Assembly: GCF_049537155.1 (NCBI RefSeq)
Contig: NZ_JBMVQZ010000010.1
Location: 62,001 to 126,000 of the forward strand
DNA length: 64,000 nucleotides
Source: Limisphaera sp049537155
GTDB lineage: Bacteria; Verrucomicrobiota; Verrucomicrobiia; Limisphaerales; Limisphaeraceae
Direction of reading: 5' to 3'
The notes under the pieces are model-generated. The model had not been told where the DNA came from and searched no databases. It saw only the letters and a list, made by a program, of their open reading frames with translations. Below, piece by piece: positions 41,129-49,734 of the stretch. Position 1 is the stretch's first letter; every line of letters begins with the position of its first letter. The translations under genes were made by a program, and so were the position numbers.

Positions 41129-42487
41129 ATGCAATGCCGCCGCTCTCCCGCCGATCTCTCCGGGCAAATCCTGCTGGTCACCCTGCTGACCTGCGGTGTC
41201 CTGGGGCTCACTCTCGCCGGCACTCTCCTGCTGGTACAGTCGCAATCACTCTCGGTGGCCCGCTCCCTTTGCTGGAACGCCAGTCTGGCCATGACCGAGG
41301 CCGGCATCGAAGAGGCCCTCACCCACCTCAACCGCAATGCCCCCTTCTTCGATCCCCGGGCCGCCACCAACAACCTCGCCGCCTTCGGATGGGTGCGGGA
41401 AGGCAACCTCTACCGCGCACCGCGGCGCCACCTCGGCAACGGCAGCTACTATGACGTGGTCATCCTGCTCGAGGGCATGCAGCCCCGCATCCTGGCCACC
41501 GGAGTCGTCAGCCGGGCGGACCTCGTCCCGTCCGCGCCCTCGATGGGAACGATCCTCGGAGACCAAGCCCCGCTCCACGCACCTGTCCCGCGGATCGTGC
41601 AGGTCCAGACCCGGATCGATCCCCTGTTCAGCGTCGCCATGGCCGCCGAAGGTCAGATCGATCTGGCCGGCAACAACGTCAGCACCGACAGTTTCGACTC
41701 CGGCGACCCGAACCACAGCGAAAACGGCATGTACCCCTACAACAACCCTGCCAAACGAAAAAAGAACGGGGACGTGGCCACCAACTCCGGCCTGATCAAT
41801 TCCATCAACGTCGGCAACGCCAACATCAACGGCCGCGCCATGACGGGCCCCAACGGCACCGTGGCCATTGGTCCCCGCGGTTATGTCTCCGGCGGCACCA
41901 ACGACGATTTCAACGTGGTCTTTCCGCCCGTGGCCGTCCCGCCCGGTCCCACGTTTTACCTGCCGCCGCTCCCGGTCCCTGTCACCATCGACGGCGTGGA
42001 TTACAAACACGTCATCCTCCTGAGCGGCCGGTATTTCACCGAAGGTCTCCGGGGAAGTCTCTATGTCGGCACCAACGTCCAGGCCACGCTCATCCTCACC
42101 GAAAACACCAAGCTCAGCGGCAACAGCGACCGGATCTATCTGGCGCCCCATGCGCGCCTCATCCTGTACGTGGACGCGCCCTTGTTCTCACTCAAGGGTC
42201 AGGGCGTGATCAACTCCAGCGGGCGCGCCGAGAACTTCCTCTACTTCGGCACTCGACGAAACACCACCCTGGCACTCGGCGGCAATGCCGCCTTCACCGG
42301 TGCCATCTACGCGCCCGATGCCGATTTCACCCTCGGCGGCGGGGGCCGCGACACCTACGATTTCGTCGGCGCCTCGGTGACCAAAACCGTCAGGATGAAC
42401 GGGCACTTCAACTTCCACTACGACGAAAACCTCCGGCGTGTCGGCCCCAGCCGCGGTTTCGTCGTCAGTTCATGGCGGGAACTTTGA
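41129..42487 (+). CDS. PilX-like membrane-anchored protein with beta-helix-like body
   Basis: The protein has 452 residues. An N-terminal helix (QILLVTLLTCGVLGLTLAGTL) is followed by ARSLCWNASLAMTEAGIEEALT, as in PilX-type proteins encoded with minor pilins. There is no canonical G-F-T-L-x-E site. The rest is a long beta-rich domain with Asn/Gly-rich turns, similar to DUF7305-type bodies (LALGGNAAFTGAIYAPDADF near the end). It starts 3 bases after the previous gene. It overlaps the convergent YkgJ gene by 18 bases. Confidence 0.7.
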   Translation: MQCRRSPADLSGQILLVTLLTCGVLGLTLAGTLLLVQSQSLSVARSLCWNASLAMTEAGIEEALTHLNRNAPFFDPRAATNNLAAFGWVREGNLYRAPRRHLGNGSYYDVVILLEGMQPRILATGVVSRADLVPSAPSMGTILGDQAPLHAPVPRIVQVQTRIDPLFSVAMAAEGQIDLAGNNVSTDSFDSGDPNHSENGMYPYNNPAKRKKNGDVATNSGLINSINVGNANINGRAMTGPNGTVAIGPRGYVSGGTNDDFNVVFPPVAVPPGPTFYLPPLPVPVTIDGVDYKHVILLSGRYFTEGLRGSLYVGTNVQATLILTENTKLSGNSDRIYLAPHARLILYVDAPLFSLKGQGVINSSGRAENFLYFGTRRNTTLALGGNAAFTGAIYAPDADFTLGGGGRDTYDFVGASVTKTVRMNGHFNFHYDENLRRVGPSRGFVVSSWREL

Positions 42488-42919
42488 TCCGGCCGGTTCA
42501 CCCGTTTTGTCGGTCATTCCGCGAGCGCGCAGGATCTGCCGCACCTCCTCCGGATCCCGCCCGGTCGCCCGCGCCACCGCCTGCACGTATGCATCCCAGG
42601 GCAGCGACACCGGCCGCGCCCGGCACCGCGTCTCAAATCCGTCGAACCGCCACAGATTGGGAAAATCCCGGCACTGCTGCGGCTTGACCGGCTGCACCCG
42701 GCAGTCCCGGCCATCCAGAAACACACAGGCACCATCCTCCCGCTCCATCAACGCCAGACCGTACCGGTTGGCCGCCAGCCGACAATACCGCTGGATGAAC
42801 GCGGACTCGTCCATCCCCAAAAATGCTGCCATCCGCCGGATCTCCTCTTCTGTGACCCGCACCTGGCCGGGCCACCGGCAACAGGCGGTGCAACGCTGAC
42901 AGTCGTAATAAACCGGCAT
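42470..42919 (-). CDS. YkgJ-family cysteine-cluster protein
   Basis: This 149-residue protein has the Fe-S or zinc-binding pattern of the YkgJ/CxxCxxCC family: YDCQRCTACCRWPGQVRV at the N-terminus, a later CVFLDGRDCRVQPVKPQQCR and a further Cys in ETRCRARP. Function unknown; family members are predicted metal-binding enzymes. It is the last gene of the run hisI, membrane protein, trpE, ykgJ, 22 bases after trpE. Confidence 0.85.
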   Translation of the reverse strand: MPVYYDCQRCTACCRWPGQVRVTEEEIRRMAAFLGMDESAFIQRYCRLAANRYGLALMEREDGACVFLDGRDCRVQPVKPQQCRDFPNLWRFDGFETRCRARPVSLPWDAYVQAVARATGRDPEEVRQILRARGMTDKTGEPAGSKFPP

Positions 42920-42941
42920 GCCTCCGTCCCCGGGCCCCGCA

Positions 42942-44486
42942 TCACCTCCCGCCGGCCGCCTGCCCCGCAAAATGCTCCGCCAGCGCAATGGCCTGAAACA
43001 TCGCGGACGCCTTGTTGACCGTCTCCTGAAACTCCGCTTCCGGCTGCGAATCGTGTACCCAACCTCCCCCGGCCTGCACATACGCGCAGCCGTCCTTGAG
43101 GAGCGCCGTCCGAATGGTGATGCAGGTGTCCAGGTTGCCGTTGAACCCGAAGTACCCCACACAACCCGCATACGGCCCGCGCGTGGTCCCCTCCAGTTCG
43201 GCAATGATCTGCATCGCCCGGATCTTCGGCGCGCCACTGACCGTCCCGGCCGGAAACGTCGCCCGCATCAGATCGAACGGTGTCCGGCCGGCCGCCAACC
43301 GACCCTCCACCGACGACACAATGTGCATCACATGACTGTACCGCTCGATCACCATCAGATCCTTCACCCGCACCGTCCCGTACTCGCAGACCCGGCCCAG
43401 ATCGTTCCGTGCCAGGTCCACCAACATCACATGCTCCGCCCGTTCCTTCGGATCCGCCAACAACTCAGCCTCCAACGCCGCGTCCTCCTCCGCGGTCCGC
43501 CCCCGGCGCCGCGTCCCCGCTATCGGCCGGATCTCCACCCGGCCTTCCTCGCAACGCACGTGGATCTCCGGCGACGCCCCCACCAACGCAAAGCCGTCCA
43601 GCTCCAGCAAGAACATGTACGGCGACGGGTTCACCGAACGAATCGCCCGGTACACGTCCACCGCTCCCGCCCGCACCGGGGCCTGAAAACGTTGCGACCC
43701 CACCACCTGGATGATGTCCCCCGCCGTGATGTATTCCTTGGCCTTCCGCACGTGCGCCAGGAACGTCTCCCGTTCCATGTTGGAAACAAACGCCACGGGC
43801 GTCACCTCCCCCGGCAACACGCCCGGCCAGTGCCGAAGCGGCTGCGCCAACAGCGCCAGCAACCGTTCCACCTCCTCCACCGCCTCCTCGTACGCCGCAT
43901 CCACAGCCGAGGGATCCTCCACCCACGCGTTCACCAGAACGGTCAGCGTCTGGGTCACCCGGTCGAAAATCAGCAACTGATCCGCCAGCACCAGATACAG
44001 GACGGGCGTCCCCAGCTCGTCCCGGGGCGGACGCGGCACCACCGATTCGATGTCGTGAATGAATTCGTACCCCACATACCCCACCGCGCCCCCGATGAAC
44101 CGCGGCAAACCCGGGACCGTCACCGGACGAAACCGCGCCAGCACGCGCTCCACAACCTCCAACCCGTCCCGCACCTCACCCGGCCCGGGCGTGCCACGCG
44201 CGCCCACCACCCGCCACACCCCGGCCGGCCGACCCCATTCACTCACCCGCACCTCGTCCCCCACCTGCCGGATCACCATCCGCGGATTCGTCCCCACAAA
44301 CGAGTACCGGCCCAGGTGTTCCCCACCCTCCACCGATTCGAACAGGAACGATTCCCCCTGCCCGCGCAACTTGCGATACGCGGACAAGGGCGTCTCCAGA
44401 TCCGCCAGCAACCGGCAGGTCACCGGAATCAGGTTCCCGGTCGCCGCCCACCGGCGAAACGTCTCCAAGTCAGGGGAAATGTGCAT
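42942..44486 (-). CDS. trpE: Anthranilate synthase component I
   Basis: This 514-residue enzyme converts chorismate to anthranilate with ammonia from TrpG, the first step to tryptophan. The feedback-site region is FLFESVEGGEHLGRYSFVG. The catalytic half holds GDIIQVVGSQRF, IRPIAGTRRRG, LVDLARNDLGRVC and FPAGTVSGAPKIRAMQII. PabB is the alternative, but the Trp-site motif and length favour TrpE. The ATG at 44486 overlaps the end of the upstream membrane-protein gene by 17 bases. No trpG lies next to it. Confidence 0.92.
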   Translation of the reverse strand: MHISPDLETFRRWAATGNLIPVTCRLLADLETPLSAYRKLRGQGESFLFESVEGGEHLGRYSFVGTNPRMVIRQVGDEVRVSEWGRPAGVWRVVGARGTPGPGEVRDGLEVVERVLARFRPVTVPGLPRFIGGAVGYVGYEFIHDIESVVPRPPRDELGTPVLYLVLADQLLIFDRVTQTLTVLVNAWVEDPSAVDAAYEEAVEEVERLLALLAQPLRHWPGVLPGEVTPVAFVSNMERETFLAHVRKAKEYITAGDIIQVVGSQRFQAPVRAGAVDVYRAIRSVNPSPYMFLLELDGFALVGASPEIHVRCEEGRVEIRPIAGTRRRGRTAEEDAALEAELLADPKERAEHVMLVDLARNDLGRVCEYGTVRVKDLMVIERYSHVMHIVSSVEGRLAAGRTPFDLMRATFPAGTVSGAPKIRAMQIIAELEGTTRGPYAGCVGYFGFNGNLDTCITIRTALLKDGCAYVQAGGGWVHDSQPEAEFQETVNKASAMFQAIALAEHFAGQAAGGR

Positions 44487-45027
44487 CACGCGAGGTACCC
44501 GTCAGCCGGCCGCTGCGCCGCAGCCGGTAAATCCCCAACAACGTGTAAAACGCCACAGCCACCGCATACGCCACAATACCCATCCCGATGGCCAGCGGAA
44601 TCAGCCGCCCCTCACTGAACCACACCACCGCCCCTCCCACCAGCGCCGTCAAAAACGTGTGCGCCGCCAGACAAAACAAATAAACCGAAATCCGCGTCTC
44701 CTGCACCCGTTCCACATGCCAGTCGCGATAGTTGTGTTCCCCCAGCGACCGCATCAGCCAGGCGGATTGAAAATTCCGCGCCGCCACCATCACGCTGGCC
44801 GTCGCCACCACAATCGCCGCCAACGGCCACTGCGCCAGCACCAGGCACACCAGCCCGTTGACCCACAACCCCCACCGCCACCCCAGCCGTTTGGCAATCG
44901 GATTCCCCTCCAGAACCAGGTTCGGCGTCGCCACCCACGTGCTCAGAAAATCCGCCCCCCGGGCCAATACCAGGACCCCCAGCAGAATCCAGTATTCCCG
45001 GCTGCCAATCGGAACCTGATCCTCCAT
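44470..45027 (-). CDS. Hypothetical multi-pass membrane protein
   Basis: This 185-residue protein has about five hydrophobic helices (first ILLGVLVLARGADFLSTW, last IPLAIGMGIVAYAVAVAF). The stretch LEGNPIAKRLGWRWGLWVN resembles small DUF5658-like membrane proteins, but I cannot assign a family with confidence. It lies between hisI (58 bases upstream) and trpE (overlapping start) on the same strand, suggesting co-expression with amino-acid synthesis without proving a role. Confidence 0.6.
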   Translation of the reverse strand: MEDQVPIGSREYWILLGVLVLARGADFLSTWVATPNLVLEGNPIAKRLGWRWGLWVNGLVCLVLAQWPLAAIVVATASVMVAARNFQSAWLMRSLGEHNYRDWHVERVQETRISVYLFCLAAHTFLTALVGGAVVWFSEGRLIPLAIGMGIVAYAVAVAFYTLLGIYRLRRSGRLTGTSRDAHFP

Positions 45028-45085
45028 GGATGAGCCGGTGTCCTCGGCCGCGCGCAGTTCCCCGCCAGCCCCGCACCGCGCACGG

Positions 45086-45475
45086 CTACTTCTTCCCGTA
45101 AATCTTTTCCGGCCTCTCCAACTGCGGTTCGGTTATCCGGAACCCCTCCCCGCGCCCGGTCATGGACCGGAAAAAACACGACCGATAACCCTCGTGACAG
45201 GCCGCGCCCACCTGCTCCACCTGAATCAGCAGCGTGTCGCCGTCACAGTCGAACGCGATGTCCTTCACCCGCTGCACGTGCCCGCTGCTCTCCCCCTTCA
45301 TCCAGAACTTCTGACGCGAGCGACTCCAGAAATGGGTCAACCCGGTCTCGATCGTCTTCTCCAACGAGGCCCGGTTCATCCACGCCATCATCAGCACCCG
45401 ACCCGTCTCGGCGTCCTGAATGATCGCCGGAATCAGGCCGTTGCCATCGAACTTCAATTGGTCGTAAAAGCTCAT
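45086..45475 (-). CDS. hisI: Phosphoribosyl-AMP cyclohydrolase
   Basis: This 129-residue zinc enzyme performs the third step of histidine synthesis. All landmarks are present: VLMMAWMNRASLEKTI, THFWSRSRQKFWMKGESSGH, the metal-site DCDGDTLL and the zinc cysteines in GAACHEGYRSCF. The PR-ATP pyrophosphohydrolase domain (HisE) is not fused. A GAGGG site before the ATG at 45475 supports the start. It heads the hisI, membrane protein, trpE, ykgJ run. Confidence 0.95.
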   Translation of the reverse strand: MSFYDQLKFDGNGLIPAIIQDAETGRVLMMAWMNRASLEKTIETGLTHFWSRSRQKFWMKGESSGHVQRVKDIAFDCDGDTLLIQVEQVGAACHEGYRSCFFRSMTGRGEGFRITEPQLERPEKIYGKK

Positions 45476-45652
45476 CGGTTCCCTCAAAGTCCGTCGTGCA
45501 CTCCAGCCTATCACAATCCACGGGGCTCACCACGAAAAAGTGCAACCGGGGCAGCCGCCCGAATCCCAAACCTCCGGCCCCCCACACCGCACCACCCATC
45601 CCCCGGCCGCACCCCGACCCTCCCTCCACCCGCGTCCGTGAAGCCGCGCCGG

Positions 45653-46747
45653 TCACGGCCCCCACTGAACCCGCAAACGACCGAACCTTGTCGTCACACC
45701 CGCCCGACTCTCCACGTCCCGAAACGTCACCGTCTTGCGACCGTCGCCCGGCACCGGATCGCTCTCCGTCCGCCCGGCCGCCGTCGCATCCGCGAAGCTC
45801 AAATCCGGGGAAAGCTCCAAAGTCAACTCCAGCCCCGGATCGTCGTCCCGCACCTCCACGGTCCATACCAGCCGGCCTTCCCCATCAAAACCCGGCACTC
45901 CCCACAACGGCGCATTGGCCTCACGCGGGTTCGTCCGCATCGCATACTCGGCCGCATTGCTCAGACCGTCCCCGTCAGGATCCGCCTCCGGTGCCGCCAC
46001 CGCCGACTCCTCCGGCAACGTGAAGTAAAGCCGTTGCCACCCCTCAAACCGCGCCACCACCTGCAACGTGTAGGTCAAACGCGCCGTCTGCGCGGGCGTC
46101 CCGCTGTCCCTCACCTCCACCGTCACCGTCACGGGTCCTGCCGCTCCCTCCGGAGGCACGCCCGCCACCCTGCCACCGCCCGAGACGGTCAACCAATCCG
46201 GCCCTTCGACCTTGGCAAAGGTCAGCCTCTGACACGCATTCGAATCCTTCGCCACAGCCTGGTATTCGTAGGGGAGCCCCTGAACCGCCAGCGTGACCGG
46301 CTCACCCTCGAATATCGGCACCGCATTGGGCTGCCGGCTGGTCGCCACACCGGGATTGCTCACCGTCCAACCCGGCACCGGCTGGCCGTCCCCGTCGGGA
46401 TCTCCCAACTCCTCGCCGTTGCAATAACCGTCCCCGTCCGAATCCTCCGCCGCCAACGACGCACTCCAGAACGGTATCGGCGCCGGTGATCCCCCGATGA
46501 TCTGAAACACCCGGTTGCCAAACGGTGTCCGCGGCCCGCCGCCGGCGGGATTCACATGACAATTCGCACACCGGAACACCTGACCGTTCGGCAACTGGTT
46601 CACCCGAAAATCTCGCGCACCCAATCGCGCACCCTCCATCTCCCCCATCACCAGCAGGCAGCCCAACCCCAGCCAACCGACGCGACCCAACCCTGCGCGC
46701 CGCGCGCCCCTCACGACATGAGAGAACCGAAGGACCATGTTCAACAT
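45653..46747 (-). CDS. Exported protein with one c-type haem motif and TSP3-like calcium repeats
   Basis: The protein has 364 residues. A hydrophobic signal region (about residues 10-40) is followed by RCANCHVNPAGGG, a single CxxCH haem-attachment motif. DSDGDGYCNGEELGDPDGDG and later DPDGDGLSNAAEY are thrombospondin type 3-like calcium sites. Between them lies an Ig-like domain (FAKVEGPDWLTVSGGGRVAG). It is probably periplasmic or surface-located. Starts at 46747 and 46738 are both possible. Divergent from nuoA; no role in complex I is implied. Confidence 0.7.
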   Translation of the reverse strand: MLNMVLRFSHVVRGARRAGLGRVGWLGLGCLLVMGEMEGARLGARDFRVNQLPNGQVFRCANCHVNPAGGGPRTPFGNRVFQIIGGSPAPIPFWSASLAAEDSDGDGYCNGEELGDPDGDGQPVPGWTVSNPGVATSRQPNAVPIFEGEPVTLAVQGLPYEYQAVAKDSNACQRLTFAKVEGPDWLTVSGGGRVAGVPPEGAAGPVTVTVEVRDSGTPAQTARLTYTLQVVARFEGWQRLYFTLPEESAVAAPEADPDGDGLSNAAEYAMRTNPREANAPLWGVPGFDGEGRLVWTVEVRDDDPGLELTLELSPDLSFADATAAGRTESDPVPGDGRKTVTFRDVESRAGVTTRFGRLRVQWGP

Positions 46748-47040
46748 GACTAAAACTCTGAGCTGTCCGACCGGCTTGGTCAACAACCGCCCCCAGCCGC
46801 TCCCAAACCACGCAATCCCCGGACAACCGGGCACCCCCGCCGGACATCCGTCCCGTTGCGCCACCCGACCCGTTCCGAGTCCCCGTTCCGCGCCGCCGCC
46901 TCTCGCCGGCTCGCAACCACGACCGTCCGGTCCGTGTCCCCTCGTTTCCGGCACCCCACCGGCAAGCCGCGCGGCCGCATGAAAGGAACCCGGGTGCCGG
47001 ACTTGCCACACTCACCGGCCTGCCGGTAGTTTTCCCGTCA
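46748..47040. other. Divergent intergenic region with nuoA promoter
   Basis: About 290 C/G-rich bases. On the plus strand TTGCCA (47003-47008), an 18-base spacer and TAGTTT (47027-47032) end 8 bases before the nuoA ATG, the leaderless spacing seen at other genes. Nothing else is recognisable; open frames here are low-complexity. Confidence 0.4.
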
Positions 47041-47436
47041 ATGCAAACGGCGTCGCAACTGCAACAATATTGGGGCGTTCTGGTGCTGCTCGTGCTGGCC
47101 ATCACGGCCGTCGGAGGCATGATCCTGCTTTCCTTTCTGCTCGGCAAACGCGCACGGCGCACCCGCATCAAGGACACTCCCTACGAGTGCGGCATGATCC
47201 CCGCCCCGGAGGGTCCCGGCCGGCTCAGTATCCGCTTTTACCTCGTGGCGGTGCTGTTCCTGCTGTTCGACATCGAAGTCGTCTTCCTCTACCCATGGGC
47301 CGTGGTTTACCGCGAGATGCTGGCCGAACCGGCCACGCGCGCCCTGGTGTTCGGGGGCATTCTCCCTTTCCTGGTCCTGCTGGGCATCGGCCTTCTCTAT
47401 GAAGTGAAAAAGCGCGGATTCGATTGGCAGACCTGA
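47041..47436 (+). CDS. nuoA: NADH-quinone oxidoreductase subunit A
   Basis: This 131-residue small membrane subunit of complex I has three helices. The signature loop DTPYECGMIPAPEGPGRLSI carries the conserved Cys used as a conformational marker in the ND3/NuoA family. RFYLVAVLFLLFDIEVVFL then YPWAV is the second helix, with the conserved Asp-x-Glu. It stands alone: the next gene is a phosphohexomutase, and nuoM/nuoN lie about 41 kb away in this window. NuoB, C and D are not present here. Confidence 0.95.
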   Translation: MQTASQLQQYWGVLVLLVLAITAVGGMILLSFLLGKRARRTRIKDTPYECGMIPAPEGPGRLSIRFYLVAVLFLLFDIEVVFLYPWAVVYREMLAEPATRALVFGGILPFLVLLGIGLLYEVKKRGFDWQT

Positions 47437-47488
47437 GCCCGTCTTGCGGCCCGGTTTTCCACGGATCCATTCGCTGCAAACTCCATCC

Positions 47489-48925
47489 ATGGCCACCACG
47501 ATCAAATTCGGCACCAGCGGCTGGCGCGGCATCATCGCGCAGGATTTCACCTTCGACAACGTGCGCCTGGCCACCCGCGGCATCGCGGACTATCTGCTGG
47601 CCGAGCGCCAGCGGGACGATTCTCCACTGAAGGACCGCCGGCCGGTCGTGATCCTCGCCCACGACACCCGCTTCCTCGGACGCGAGTTCGCCCTCGCCGC
47701 GGCTGAGGTGCTGGCCGATGCCGGGCTCGAACCCCTTCTCTGCAACCGCGACACACCCACACCCGTCGTCGCCCACAACATCCGGATACGCCACGCCCTG
47801 GGCGGGATCAACTTCACCGCCAGCCACAACCCGGCCGAGTACCAGGGCCTGAAGTTTTCACCCTTCAACGGCGCGCCCGCACCACCCGAGGTTACCAGCC
47901 GGATCGAACAAGCCATCGCCCGACGCCAGGCCGAAGGCTGGTCGTTCCGCGGATCGGTCGTCGGCACCTACCGATGCCCCACCTTCGACCCCCAGCCGGC
48001 CTACTTTCGCCAGATCCGCCGGCTGGTGGACATGGAGGTCATCGGCCGGCGCCGGCTGAAGGTGGCTGTCAACGTCTGCCATGGCACCGGGCGCGGATAC
48101 CTGGACCGGCTCCTGCGAGAGGCCGGAGCCCGGGTGACCGTGCTCAATGAAAAGCCCGATCCGCTCTTTGGCGGGCATCATCCCGAACCCGACGCAGCCG
48201 GCATGGCCGAGGTCAGCAAACTGGTCCGCGCCGGCAAGGCCAGACTCGGTCTGGGCACCGACGGCGACGCCGACCGGTTTGGCGTGGTGGATGCGGACGG
48301 CCGGTGGCTCACCCCCAACCAGGTCCTGGTCCTCACCCTCTACCACCTCGTCCAAAACCGCGGTTGGAAAGGCAGCGTGGTGCGTACCGTCCCCACCAGC
48401 CATCAGGTGGACGCCGTGGCCGCCCTCTTCGGCGTGAAGGTCCATGAAACGCCCGTCGGCTTCAAATACATCGGCGCCCTCATGGAAAGCGAACCGGTGG
48501 TCGTCGGCGGGGAAGAATCCGGCGGACTCAGCATCCGCGGCCACGTCCCGGAAAAGGACGGCATCCTCGCCTGCCTCCTCATGGCCGAGCTGGTCGCCAC
48601 CGAAAACCGCTCCCTGGGCCGCATCCTGGCCGACCTCGAAAAAAAGACGGGGCCGTTCCACACCGAGCGACTCAACATCCGCATCGTACCCGAACAAAAA
48701 GAGGCCATTCTCCGGCGCCTGGCAGCAGGTCTGGACCGGATCGGCCCCTTCCGGGTCGAACAATTCGTCACCACGGACGGCTACAAATTCCTTCTGCCCG
48801 ACCAGGAATGGGTCGCCTTCCGCGCCAGTGGCACCGAGCCCATGGTCCGCTGCTACATCGAGGCGCGCTCCCGATCCCATCTGGCGCGGCTCCGCAAGGC
48901 CTGCCAGGAACTGCTGAAACTCTGA
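47489..48925 (+). CDS. Phosphoglucomutase/phosphomannomutase family protein
   Basis: This 478-residue alpha-D-phosphohexomutase interconverts hexose 1- and 6-phosphates. Phosphoserine is Ser112 in FTASHNPAEYQGLKFS. The metal loop is LGTDGDADRFGVVD, the sugar loop GGEESGGLSIRGH, and the phosphate loop near the C-terminus FRASGTEPMVRCY. N-terminal start TIKFGTSGWRGIIAQDF is typical. The ATG at 47489 was chosen over one at 47444. Glucose, mannose or glucosamine phosphate cannot be told apart from sequence alone. It follows nuoA after 52 bases. Confidence 0.92.
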   Translation: MATTIKFGTSGWRGIIAQDFTFDNVRLATRGIADYLLAERQRDDSPLKDRRPVVILAHDTRFLGREFALAAAEVLADAGLEPLLCNRDTPTPVVAHNIRIRHALGGINFTASHNPAEYQGLKFSPFNGAPAPPEVTSRIEQAIARRQAEGWSFRGSVVGTYRCPTFDPQPAYFRQIRRLVDMEVIGRRRLKVAVNVCHGTGRGYLDRLLREAGARVTVLNEKPDPLFGGHHPEPDAAGMAEVSKLVRAGKARLGLGTDGDADRFGVVDADGRWLTPNQVLVLTLYHLVQNRGWKGSVVRTVPTSHQVDAVAALFGVKVHETPVGFKYIGALMESEPVVVGGEESGGLSIRGHVPEKDGILACLLMAELVATENRSLGRILADLEKKTGPFHTERLNIRIVPEQKEAILRRLAAGLDRIGPFRVEQFVTTDGYKFLLPDQEWVAFRASGTEPMVRCYIEARSRSHLARLRKACQELLKL

Positions 48926-48982
48926 CCCTGCGCAGGGCCGCCCCGTGGCACCGCGGGGGATTTTGCACAAGCCGCCCCGGGC

Positions 48983-49003
48983 CCGGCGATGCGCCGGCCT
49001 TTT
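48983..49003 (+). terminator. Rho-independent terminator after the phosphohexomutase gene
   Basis: CCGGCG (48983-48988) and CGCCGG (48992-48997) form a 6-bp stem around a 3-base loop, followed by CC and TTTT (49000-49003). It is the only hairpin with a T-run I found after a gene here, and it lies 58 bases after the stop. Confidence 0.6.
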
Positions 49004-49016
49004 CGAATTTGCCCGC

Positions 49017-49045
49017 TTGACAACCCCCATCGGCAGGACTAACGG
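49017..49045 (+). promoter_or_regulatory. Promoter of the xanthine-dehydrogenase-type operon
   Basis: A perfect TTGACA (49017-49022), a 17-base spacer and TAACGG (49040-49045, weak) precede the operon start at 49078 by 32 bases. The site sits 14 bases after the upstream terminator, consistent with a new transcription unit. Confidence 0.5.
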
Positions 49046-49077
49046 GGAGAGCGGATAACGAAGCAACCGTCCCAACC

Positions 49078-49734
49078 ATGAAAGGATCCGAAACACCGTC
49101 CACCGGTCGGCTTTCCCGCCGCGATTTCTTCAAAGGTCTGGGCACCACCGCCCTTGCCGCCGCGGCTTCCCAGGCCGAATCGGTCGCCCAGGAACTTCAG
49201 AAGATCAACGCCGAAAAAATCCTGGGCCCCGGCCCGGTGCCCGTCACCCTCAAGGTCAACGGAAAAACCCACAAGCTCGAGCTCGAACCCCGTGTGACCC
49301 TGCTCGACGCCCTGCGCAACCACCTGGGCCTCACCGGGCCCAAGGAAGGTTGCGACCGCGCCTCCTGCGGCGCGTGCACCGTGTGGCTCGACGGCACGGC
49401 GATCTACGCCTGCCAAAAACTCGCCATTGACGCCCAGGGCCACGACATCACCACCATTGAAGGCCTCACCCCCGACGGCCGCCTGACGCCTGTGCAGCGC
49501 GCCTTCGTGGAACGTGACGCCCTGCAGTGCGGCTATTGTACCCCCGGGTTCGTCATGAGTGTCTCGGCACTGCTGCGGAAAAACCCGCGGCCCACCGTGG
49601 AAGACGTGCGCCATGCCTGTGCCGGCAACCTCTGCCGCTGCGGCACTCATCCGCGCATCCTGGAGGCGGCGCTCGTCGCCGCCGGTCTGCCCCCTGTCTC
49701 CACCACCCGTACGGAGGTGATCCACCATGTCTGA
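49078..49734 (+). CDS. 2Fe-2S subunit of a xanthine-dehydrogenase-family enzyme, Tat-exported
   Basis: The protein has 218 residues. The N-terminus has a twin-arginine signal, SRRDFFKGLGTTALAAAA, predicting folded export. Residues 55-130 are a plant-type ferredoxin domain with KEGCDRASCGACTVWLDG. Residues 130-210 are the [2Fe-2S]-binding helical domain with LQCGYCTPGF and NLCRCGTH. It passes electrons from the molybdenum site to FAD or an acceptor. The next gene overlaps by 8 bases. First gene of the operon small, large, medium subunit, then a Cys-rich protein. Confidence 0.93.
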   Translation: MKGSETPSTGRLSRRDFFKGLGTTALAAAASQAESVAQELQKINAEKILGPGPVPVTLKVNGKTHKLELEPRVTLLDALRNHLGLTGPKEGCDRASCGACTVWLDGTAIYACQKLAIDAQGHDITTIEGLTPDGRLTPVQRAFVERDALQCGYCTPGFVMSVSALLRKNPRPTVEDVRHACAGNLCRCGTHPRILEAALVAAGLPPVSTTRTEVIHHV

